From Dysgonamonadaceae bacterium (GTDB lineage: Bacteria; Bacteroidota; Bacteroidia; Bacteroidales; Azobacteroidaceae): a stretch of DNA of 38,556 nucleotides. The translations under genes were made by a program, and so were the position numbers. The DNA is taken from positions 1 to 38,556 of the forward strand of contig JAIRPX010000108.1 of the NCBI GenBank assembly GCA_031256775.1. Direction: 5' to 3'. Position 1 is the first letter of the stretch, and every line of letters starts with the position of its first letter. Shown piece after piece: positions 33,415-38,556 of the stretch. The notes under the pieces were generated by a model, which was not told the origin of the DNA, did no database searches, and was given only the letters and a program-made list of their open reading frames with translations.

Positions 33415-33675
33415 ATGAATAAATTAGTTTTTTGTTTGAAAGGCATGACTCGGCTCATTTCAGGATTACCAAACGTTCCCTGTTTTATTTGCTGTATCAA
33501 AAGAAGGAAAAGTCCGTTTTACTGTTTACTGGAAGAATTTGAGTTTATTGGAGCAAAAACAGAATATGATCATTGCAGAAAAACATATTGTTATCTGAGT
33601 GATTTTGAATTGATTATAGATATACGTGTGCAGACCGGAGATGAAGAAAGAAAAAAATTTGCATGTTCGACATAA
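33415..33675 (+). pseudogene. Decayed upstream copy of the small winged-helix regulator
   Basis: The frame reads 86 codons. From about codon 31 it is nearly identical to the intact regulator at 36455-36718 (FYCLLEEFEFIGAK and onward), but the first 30 residues do not match. A trace survives (LISGLPN against the intact STGAPAN), and a +1 frame gives FPVLFAVSK where the intact gene has FAKKLNIRK, which suggests frameshift decay of the helix-turn-helix half. No matching promoter is seen. It could instead be a chimera that is expressed; the sequence alone does not settle this. Confidence 0.5.
33504..33652 (+). repeat. 149-bp direct repeat, left copy
   Basis: Identical at 145 of 149 positions, by hand alignment, to 36556-36704, at a constant offset of 3052 bases and without gaps. 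It covers the 3' part of the winged-helix regulator gene. The pair flanks the radical SAM operon. Confidence 0.9.
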
Positions 33676-33716
33676 AAAAAATTGAAAAGTCCGATTTTTT
33701 CGAAATACAAACATAT

Positions 33717-33724
33717 TATCTTTG
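33717..33724 (+). promoter_or_regulatory. -7 element of the radical SAM operon
   Basis: TATCTTTG is a perfect TAnnTTTG, 33 bases before the ATG at 33758. Only a T-run is found at the -33 position. It overlaps an in-frame TTG at 33722, which argues against that earlier start. Confidence 0.55.
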
Positions 33725-33757
33725 GCATACATTATAAATATTCATAAATTAAAAGTC

Positions 33758-34831
33758 ATGAAAGAACTTATAATTCCACCTGTGCAATTAACATTTATCA
33801 CAACAAATAAATGTACTGCATCATGTCAAAACTGTTGTTTTCAATGCAATCCGGGAAATAATAATAAATTAACTTTATCAGAAATGAAACAATATATTGA
33901 TCAATCTTTAGAGGTTTATAATACAATAAAATTGTTAATTCTTACTGGAGGAGAATGTTTTACATTGGGCAAAGACATGAATTGCATTATTAAATATGCA
34001 TCAAGTAAAGGTTTATATATACGGGTTGTTACCAATGGATACTGGGCAACATCTTTTGATAAAGCATACAAGATTTTACATGAATTGGCAGGTGCAGGTC
34101 TCACTGAAATTAATTTTAGCACAGGAGATGAACATCAAATGTGGATTCCTTATGATAATATTGTGTATGGAATTATGGCTGCTTTGGAATTAAATCTTGC
34201 AGTAGCTATTAATGTTGAATCTTCCAAATTATCACAGTTTAATATTAATCAATTGAAATATGATGTCAGATTGGAAAAATATAAATCTCTTTTTGACAAA
34301 AAATTACTAATATTCGGAGGTGTATGGATGCCTTTTATTAAATCTACCGAAGAAAAATTAAATACCACATCAATATATAACAAAAATGAAAAATCGCCAT
34401 TGATTTTACATCATCAAAAAGGAAGGTGTGCATCTTTGTTCAATACAATTTCAATTGATCCTTTTCACCAAATGGTTGCCTGTTGCGGATTAACAGTATC
34501 TTATATTCCATATCTGCGACTGGGATCGGTAAAAAAATATTCGCTACACTTTTTGTATGAATATCAATTCCATGATTTTATTAAAATATGGTTATTTACG
34601 GAAGGTCCCGAAAAAATTTTGCAGTTTTGCAGAAAAAAGCTAAATTTGCCTTCGATTGATACAACAAAATGGCATATTTGCCAGATTTGTGTTGAAATCT
34701 TTCGTGACAAGCAAAATCTTTCGATTCTTCGGCAAAACTACGGCGATTTATTTCCAAATGTTATGCTGAAATACACATTGCTTAGAGAGAAATATTTTAA
34801 AATAATAAATTTTACAAGTTATGAAAAGTAA
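33758..34831 (+). CDS. Radical SAM enzyme with C-terminal auxiliary-cluster cysteines
   Basis: 357 residues from the ATG at 33758. The radical SAM cluster motif is C19-x3-C23-x2-C26 (NKCTASCQNCC), followed by the SAM-binding LTGGE and later STGDEH. The C-terminal part has C224, C242-C243 (in VACCG) and C308-x2-C311, the kind of spacing seen in SPASM or twitch domains that hold extra iron-sulphur clusters in peptide-modifying enzymes. Its 3' end overlaps a 45-codon ORF by 11 bases, so the two are probably translationally coupled. Two membrane proteins with a PH-like domain follow before a terminator. I do not recognise the exact family; peptide or lipopeptide modification is inferred from motifs and context. 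The gene is visibly more AT-rich than the atp operon next door. Confidence 0.8.
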   Translation: MKELIIPPVQLTFITTNKCTASCQNCCFQCNPGNNNKLTLSEMKQYIDQSLEVYNTIKLLILTGGECFTLGKDMNCIIKYASSKGLYIRVVTNGYWATSFDKAYKILHELAGAGLTEINFSTGDEHQMWIPYDNIVYGIMAALELNLAVAINVESSKLSQFNINQLKYDVRLEKYKSLFDKKLLIFGGVWMPFIKSTEEKLNTTSIYNKNEKSPLILHHQKGRCASLFNTISIDPFHQMVACCGLTVSYIPYLRLGSVKKYSLHFLYEYQFHDFIKIWLFTEGPEKILQFCRKKLNLPSIDTTKWHICQICVEIFRDKQNLSILRQNYGDLFPNVMLKYTLLREKYFKIINFTSYEK

Positions 34832-34958
34832 TAAAAAAATTAATCAGGTCGTGTCGGGAGTTCTTTCCGCAAGTATTTTAACAACATCGTGTACGCAGTA
34901 TGTTTGTCCGGATACAGAACGAATTTATGGAAATGTGCTTATAGATAGCGCGGATTAA
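34821..34958 (+). CDS. 45-residue peptide, candidate substrate of the radical SAM enzyme
   Basis: The ORF begins inside the last codons of the radical SAM gene (11-base overlap). The N-terminal part has Lys2, Lys5 and Lys6, a hydrophobic stretch VVSGVLSASIL (10-20) and TTSC (21-24), which resembles a lipoprotein signal with Cys24 at the modification site, although Thr at -3 is unusual. The remaining 22 residues start CTQYVCPDTERIYG and hold a second Cys (C29), two Tyr and several acidic residues. Small size, coupling and Cys/Tyr content fit a radical-SAM-modified peptide or lipopeptide. It is reminiscent of the radical-SAM/lipoprotein pairs described in Bacteroides, but homology is not shown. 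It could also be a minor lipoprotein unrelated to the enzyme. Confidence 0.55.
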   Translation: MKSNKKINQVVSGVLSASILTTSCTQYVCPDTERIYGNVLIDSAD

Positions 34959-35012
34959 GGAATATTATTAAGGTGAATATAATAAACAATTTAGGAAAAA
35001 TAGACTAAAAGT

Positions 35013-35510
35013 ATGGAAAAAATCAGGTTAAAAGTAAGATGGGGAATATCTGTAAAAATAATTACGGTTAGCGTTATTTTAATATTGGCAGCAGTAGAGT
35101 ATTATGCAATATCTTCATTGATTAATTCAAAAGGCTGGATAGAAATGGCTATTATTTGCGCTATCCCTTTGATTATGCTTTATTTTGCAACGGAATCTCC
35201 GGCTTTTATTGAATTGAATGAAACAGGAGTCCTGTTGCATAAACTGAGCAGAAAGTTGATTCGATATGAACAGATAGAGAATGTGGACTGTTACAAGCCG
35301 GACAAATCAGAAATTAGATTTTGGGGGAGCGGAGGTTTTTTCGGTTTTATCGGAAAATTTTCAAATGCAAAAATTGGTTTCTATCAATCATATACAGGCG
35401 ATTATTCACAGGCTTTTTTAATTCAGACAAAAGATAATAAAAAATATGTTTGCAGCTGTGAAAACAGGGATTTATTAATTAATACAATCAAAAAACAGAT
35501 ACAATTATGA
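35013..35510 (+). CDS. Membrane protein with bacterial PH-like domain (first paralogue)
   Basis: 165 residues. Two membrane helices (about 13-33 and 40-57) precede a C-terminal domain of about 105 residues with the motif RFWGSGGFFGFIGKF and a late TKDNKKYVCSCEN, matching bacterial PH-like domains (bPH) in membrane proteins. It is a paralogue of the next gene: RxxGSGGxFGxxGKF and TKD are shared. It lies 54 bases after the 45-residue peptide gene with no intervening promoter or terminator, so it is in the same operon. Its stop overlaps the next start by four bases. The role is unknown; membrane-bound sensing, immunity or export support are possible by analogy. Confidence 0.7.
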   Translation: MEKIRLKVRWGISVKIITVSVILILAAVEYYAISSLINSKGWIEMAIICAIPLIMLYFATESPAFIELNETGVLLHKLSRKLIRYEQIENVDCYKPDKSEIRFWGSGGFFGFIGKFSNAKIGFYQSYTGDYSQAFLIQTKDNKKYVCSCENRDLLINTIKKQIQL

Positions 35511-36022
35511 ATTTTCACTGTTCATGGGACACTAATGTCACACTTATAACTCTTTTATTTACAGCTATACTGCTTGGAGTTGCCGTAATGCTGTATTTCA
35601 AGCTGAGGCGCTACAGGCAGGAAAAGCGAATGTTACCGGTATGTATGCTTTTGCTGGGCATACTGTTTTGTATTGGGATACTGATTTTTTCGGCTTTGGA
35701 ATGTCCATTCAGGGTATCCGTTGAAAAAGAAGGTATTGCAATTCATCGGATGATAGGAAATATAATTATTCCTGTTCAGACAATCGAAGAAATCCGGTTG
35801 TGCAACGATTCCGATACGGGATCAAGCGTCAGGACATTTGGTTCAGGCGGCGCTTTTGGTTATCTTGGGAAATTCAGGAATACACAATTGGGCGATTATC
35901 AAATGTATGTAACTGATTCTTCCAAAAAAATCATAGTTAAAACAAAGGATAAAACGTTTGTTTTCAGCTGTGATAAACCGGAGGAACTGATACGGGCAAT
36001 GGAGGCTTTGCATTTGTCGTAA
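35507..36022 (+). CDS. Membrane protein with bacterial PH-like domain (second paralogue)
   Basis: 171 residues. Two membrane helices (about 13-30 and 43-63) are followed by the same PH-like domain: RTFGSGGAFGYLGKF, then GDYQMYVTD and TKDKTFVFSCD. Translation is coupled to the first paralogue through ATGA (35507-35510). Tandem divergent copies suggest a hetero-oligomer at the membrane. It is the last gene of the radical SAM operon: a strong terminator begins 36 bases after the stop. Confidence 0.7.
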   Translation: MNFHCSWDTNVTLITLLFTAILLGVAVMLYFKLRRYRQEKRMLPVCMLLLGILFCIGILIFSALECPFRVSVEKEGIAIHRMIGNIIIPVQTIEEIRLCNDSDTGSSVRTFGSGGAFGYLGKFRNTQLGDYQMYVTDSSKKIIVKTKDKTFVFSCDKPEELIRAMEALHLS

Positions 36023-36057
36023 AATACTGTATGTTAAGGTTTAATGCAAAATAAAAG

Positions 36058-36094
36058 GATGGATTAGTCAGAGATTGTTCTAATCCATCTTTTT
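36058..36094 (+). terminator. Strong terminator of the radical SAM operon
   Basis: GATGGATTAG and CTAATCCATC form a perfect 10-bp stem with a 12-base loop, followed immediately by TTTTTG. Confidence 0.88.
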
Positions 36095-36145
36095 GTTTGA
36101 ATTATAATTTTCAAAGGGTAACGGTTGGGCTAATGTTATCAATTA

Positions 36146-36177
36146 AGCTATAAAATAACTTATGTTATTTTGTAGCT
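36146..36177. other. Long imperfect palindrome between the two operons
   Basis: AGCTATAAAATAAC and GTTATTTTGTAGCT pair over 14 bases with one T-G pair around TTAT. It lacks a following T-run on either strand, so it is more likely an operator or structural site than a terminator. The rest of 36096-36394 shows nothing coding. Confidence 0.45.
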
Positions 36178-36394
36178 CTTGATTTGTCATACTCTTATTT
36201 ATCCAAATATTTTGCCGTAGTTTTATTGGCACAATTTGCAACACTTCATTAATATTATGCACATAATGGTTTGTTAGACATTAATTTTTTGAGTAGCAAA
36301 GCAGCTATTTGCTATTTTTGCCAGGCGAATTGCATTTATTGTCAAAAACACACAAATATGTCATTCAAATACGTCAAAAACAGTTGATAAAAGT

Positions 36395-36426
36395 ATTGTA
36401 TATTTAATAAATATTTCGTAGCTTTG
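36395..36426 (+). promoter_or_regulatory. Promoter of the small winged-helix regulator
   Basis: ATTG (36395-36398), a 20-base spacer and TAGCTTTG (36419-36426, perfect -7 match) lie 28 bases before the ATG at 36455. The upstream decayed copy lacks an equivalent. Confidence 0.6.
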
Positions 36427-36454
36427 TTGCGTTAATTTAAAAACTTTATATATT

Positions 36455-36718
36455 ATGCTGCTCGAAAAATACATAACCCGTTTGCGTTATGCACATAAAT
36501 TGATCCGCTCCGAATCAACAGGAGCGCCAGCAAATTTTGCTAAAAAACTTAATATAAGGAAAAGTCAGTTTTACTGTTTACTGGAAGAATTTGAGTTTAT
36601 TGGAGCAAAAACAGAATATGATCATTGCAGAAAAACATATTGTTATCTGAGTGATTTTGAATTGATTATAGATATACGTATGCTGATCGGAGATGAAGAA
36701 AGAATTTTTTTTGTGTAA
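36455..36718 (+). CDS. Small winged-helix DNA-binding protein (intact copy)
   Basis: 87 residues. The pattern (LEKYITRLRYAHKLI, then TGAPANFAKKLNIRKSQFYC, then LEEFEFIGAKTEYDHCRKTY) fits an HTH/wing fold: residues about 25-45 would be the helix-turn-helix and YCYLSDFELII the wing strand. Small proteins of this kind occur next to radical SAM/peptide loci in Bacteroidota, so control of the neighbouring module is plausible. The 3' 149 bases are duplicated at 33504. It ends 10 bases before a dispersed repeat. Confidence 0.65.
   Translation: MLLEKYITRLRYAHKLIRSESTGAPANFAKKLNIRKSQFYCLLEEFEFIGAKTEYDHCRKTYCYLSDFELIIDIRMLIGDEERIFFV
36556..36704 (+). repeat. 149-bp direct repeat, right copy
   Basis: Partner of 33504-33652. 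The four mismatches are one near the start (A for C) and three in the cluster ATACGTATGCTGATCGG. It belongs to the intact regulator gene, so this copy is probably the original. Confidence 0.9.
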
Positions 36719-36728
36719 TACAGAAAAA

Positions 36729-36759
36729 CTGGATTGCTTCGCTAATGCTCGTAATGACG
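36729..36759 (+). repeat. Dispersed repeat, copy 4 (single arm)
   Basis: CTGGATTGCTTCGCTAATGC then TCGTAATGACGA, two substitutions from the right arm of copy 1. No inverted partner is adjacent. Confidence 0.75.
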
Positions 36760-36805
36760 ACGCACAAAATTAAACCGAGTAAAGTATAATCTCAGCACAA
36801 GGGAG

Positions 36806-36913
36806 ATGGAAGAAATTAAAGGCGGAGAGGCTGTGAAATCAGAGGCTGAAAAAAAACGAAGAGGTAACGATACTCTTTACCGTAACACTCCAATGACAGT
36901 TACGCTTATCTAA
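36806..36913 (+). CDS. Possible 35-residue peptide (weak)
   Basis: An open frame of 35 codons beginning MEEIKGGEAVKSEAEKKRRG. It has a Gly-Gly pair early and a basic middle, and is followed by NDTLYRNTP. It lies in a 356-bp gap upstream of the CPBP protease gene. No promoter is obvious. It could be a small precursor-type peptide, a gene remnant or chance; no function is assigned. Confidence 0.25.
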   Translation: MEEIKGGEAVKSEAEKKRRGNDTLYRNTPMTVTLI

Positions 36914-36975
36914 AAAGCAAATTTTGTTAGGTAAGTTTACAAAAAAATATTTTACAATAATAAAATGAAATAACA

Positions 36976-37068
36976 ATGAAAAGCGTTTCAATATTGACTT
37001 CTGTAAATGCAGATTTTGACAATACAAAAGACAGGCTGGGAAAAGTTGTTTATAAATATAAAAATTAA
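36976..37068 (+). CDS. Possible 30-residue peptide upstream of the CPBP protease (weak)
   Basis: A 30-codon frame (MKSVSILTSVNADFDNTKDR and ten more residues) ends 6 bases before the ATG of the protease gene. A weak promoter-like pair (TTTG at 36923, TATTTTAC at 36948) lies upstream. The spacing suggests co-translation or a leader-type ORF; chance is not excluded. Confidence 0.3.
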   Translation: MKSVSILTSVNADFDNTKDRLGKVVYKYKN

Positions 37069-37074
37069 TTGATT

Positions 37075-38004
37075 ATGTGGGCTAAATTAACAAAATTACA
37101 GAAATTCTTTTTTGTTCTAATCCTATTAGAGCTAATAGTTGCTATTGTAGGAAAATATTTATGTGAAAAATATTCAAATATAAGCAAACTTGAAATAAAA
37201 CGTTTAGTTATATTGCAAATAATAGGAGCTGTATATATGTTAGTTCCTGCTATTTCTGTCCTGATTGTAGAAAAATGGAATTTCAGAAAAATCTTCAGGG
37301 ATTACAATATTCGATTAAAAGCCATAAACATTTACAAATCAGCAAAATACATATTACTTACGGCATTTTTATTGCCGGTGCTGATCATGTTTTTTTCTTA
37401 TTTGTTTGGCAATGTATTTGGAATTAAAGAGTTTGGCTTTTTAATTATTTCAAAAGAAGATTTATATCCATTAGCCCTTACGAATTTACCTGCATTTTTT
37501 CACGAGTTTACTTCGCGCATGTTAATTGGCATTCCGCTTTTAACGGTTGTCAGTCTATTCACTGGATGTACTTTCAATCTTTTTTTCGCTTTGGGTGAAG
37601 AAATTGCATGGCGCGGTTTTTTGGAAAAGGAAATGACTGTAAGCAAAAAATTGAAACCGCTCTTGATTGGCATTATTTGGGGACTGTGGCACACCCCTCT
37701 AATTTTATTAGGACTTAATTTCAAGGATCATTACATCGGGGGTATTTTTGTTATGGTAATTGTGTGTATTGCATTGGCATACTATTTTTCACGCTCGCTT
37801 CATCAATCCCGCACATTATTAGTTCCTGCCGCCATGCACGGAATAATTAATGCTTTTAGCGTAACCATTGCCAGTGATATTTTTGTTAAAACAGGAAATC
37901 CTTTATTAGGACCACCCTTGGGACTTACTTTTGCATTGTCTGTAGTTACTATTCTTTTTCTTTTAAGGTTATTTAGAAAACGAACAATAAATGAAGAAAC
38001 ATAA
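37075..38004 (+). CDS. CPBP-family intramembrane metalloprotease
   Basis: 309 residues from the ATG at 37075; a TTG two codons earlier is in frame. Eight or so membrane helices are predicted. The catalytic motifs of the CPBP (CAAX protease and bacteriocin-processing) family are complete: E175-E176-x3-R180 in GEEIAWRGFL, H206 in WGLWHTPLIL, and H255-x3-N259 in MHGIINAF. Members cleave peptides at the membrane and are often found in peptide or bacteriocin loci. It follows the small regulator and two tiny ORFs and overlaps the next gene by 14 bases. A role in processing a product of the neighbouring radical SAM operon is inferred. Confidence 0.82.
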   Translation: MWAKLTKLQKFFFVLILLELIVAIVGKYLCEKYSNISKLEIKRLVILQIIGAVYMLVPAISVLIVEKWNFRKIFRDYNIRLKAINIYKSAKYILLTAFLLPVLIMFFSYLFGNVFGIKEFGFLIISKEDLYPLALTNLPAFFHEFTSRMLIGIPLLTVVSLFTGCTFNLFFALGEEIAWRGFLEKEMTVSKKLKPLLIGIIWGLWHTPLILLGLNFKDHYIGGIFVMVIVCIALAYYFSRSLHQSRTLLVPAAMHGIINAFSVTIASDIFVKTGNPLLGPPLGLTFALSVVTILFLLRLFRKRTINEET

Positions 38005-38434
38005 AAGGTCTAATCTGATAACCAGATTTCCTGATGATGACATTCAGGATGTAATAGAATCGGTAAATAATCTTCATTATTTAAGATTTTACTTTAGATC
38101 AGGCTTATTGCTTCGAATAACAGACCTTTGTGTAAAAGCGACATCCAAATATTATTCCGAAATGGATGAAAAAGACCGGAATAATTTACATTCCGATTTA
38201 TCATTGTTGATTACAGATGAACGTATTTTGAAAAATAAATTTTATTTTTTTGAACATGTAAATTTAGGAAAAACTGGCACAGCTTTTACATCTGATATCA
38301 GCACGTTCCCTGTTGTTAATCATGTCTCGTTCATCGTATTTCTGGATTGCTTCGCTAACGCTCGCAATAATGAATTGTGGCATTTCCGTCAATTTGCCAA
38401 CAAGCCGGACAGTACAAATAATTTTATAAAATGA
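37991..38434 (+). CDS. Unknown 147-residue protein with a repeat-derived C-terminus
   Basis: Not recognised. It starts inside the end of the protease gene (14-base overlap), so the two are co-translated. It is soluble, charged and mostly helical by composition (residues 1-105: KKHKRSNLITRFPDDDIQDV and onward). From about residue 117 the reading frame passes through a dispersed repeat (38342-38370), giving LDCFANARN, and the tail may therefore be acquired rather than ancestral. A short hairpin follows about 65 bases later. Confidence 0.55.
   Translation: MKKHKRSNLITRFPDDDIQDVIESVNNLHYLRFYFRSGLLLRITDLCVKATSKYYSEMDEKDRNNLHSDLSLLITDERILKNKFYFFEHVNLGKTGTAFTSDISTFPVVNHVSFIVFLDCFANARNNELWHFRQFANKPDSTNNFIK
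38342..38370 (+). repeat. Dispersed repeat, copy 5, inside a coding frame
   Basis: CTGGATTGCTTCGCTAACGC then TCGCAATAA, nearly identical to the right arm of copy 1 (89-119). It lies inside the 3' end of the frame 37991-38434. Confidence 0.75.
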
Positions 38435-38499
38435 AAGATTGTATGTAACAAGCAGAAAATCAGCGCAAACGTGCTTACAAAGCCGCACCAGCGGCGACA

Positions 38500-38516
38500 G
38501 CATCTCGTATAGATGC
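38500..38516 (+). terminator. Possible terminator hairpin
   Basis: GCATCT-CGTAT-AGATGC is a 6-bp stem followed by AATTTTTG. It is short and preceded by GC-rich repeat-like sequence, including GCTTACAAAGCCGCA (38473), also found at 13944. Confidence 0.4.
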
Positions 38517-38556
38517 AATTTTTGTCCTGTACAGTGTAAAGACGGACATAAACTCA

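Noticed and set aside
33722..33757. Upstream TTG start for the radical SAM protein
   Set aside because: The TTG lies inside a perfect TAnnTTTG promoter box; the ATG at 33758 gives a normal N-terminus ahead of the first Cys motif.
33415..38556. Prophage or integrative element
   Set aside because: No integrase, transposase, att-like tRNA duplication or phage genes are visible; only direct repeats of a local gene flank the module.

Overview
The window looks like a chromosomal segment of a Bacteroidota bacterium, most likely order Bacteroidales. Four things point there: two large secreted proteins end in type IX secretion (T9SS) C-terminal domains; the ATP synthase operon runs beta-epsilon-(small membrane protein)-a-c-b-delta-alpha; there is an inositol-lipid gene cluster of the type known in Bacteroides; and almost every transcription unit is preceded by the Bacteroidota -7 box TAnnTTTG, several with a -33 TTTG about 19-20 bases upstream. 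The DNA is AT-rich, and genus cannot be fixed from sequence alone.

Layout. 1-525: a dispersed repeat and a tRNA-Ser(UGA) gene with its own promoter and terminator. 526-4773: a 1415-residue multidomain surface protein. 4990-6036: a PdxA homologue whose metal-binding histidines appear to be lost. 6111-11678: a four-gene inositol-lipid operon (nucleotidyltransferase/ATP-grasp fusion, CDP-alcohol phosphotransferase/HAD phosphatase fusion, inositol-phosphate synthase, acyltransferase). 11996-13678: an AlbA_2-type regulator with palindromes over its promoter. 13973-16954 (-): a GH3/beta-lactamase-fold fusion. 17330-19864: B12-dependent ribonucleotide reductase. 19835-21834 (-): an ATP-grasp-like protein coupled to a FecE-type ABC ATPase. 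22160-24007: a PIF1-like helicase. 24151-26715 (-): an Omp28/T9SS protein. 26905-33100 (-): the ATP synthase operon, which ends at a strong terminator without a gamma-subunit gene.

33415-38556 is the accessory part and the most novel. A radical SAM enzyme overlaps a 45-codon ORF with a lipoprotein-like leader, followed by two coupled membrane proteins with a PH-like domain and then a clear terminator. The module lies between two 149-bp direct repeats (about 97% identical) that carry the 3' end of a small winged-helix regulator gene; the upstream copy looks decayed and the downstream copy is intact. Next come two tiny ORFs, a CPBP-family intramembrane protease and an unknown protein whose 3' end contains a dispersed repeat. 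The parts together (radical SAM enzyme, tiny substrate-like peptide, membrane partners, nearby membrane protease, small regulator) suggest an undescribed radical-SAM peptide or lipopeptide system.

How genes work together: the inositol cluster would make inositol phosphate, attach it to CDP-diacylglycerol and remove the phosphate to give phosphatidylinositol. The atp operon supplies most of a proton-driven F-type ATP synthase. The T9SS cargo proteins depend on secretion machinery encoded elsewhere.
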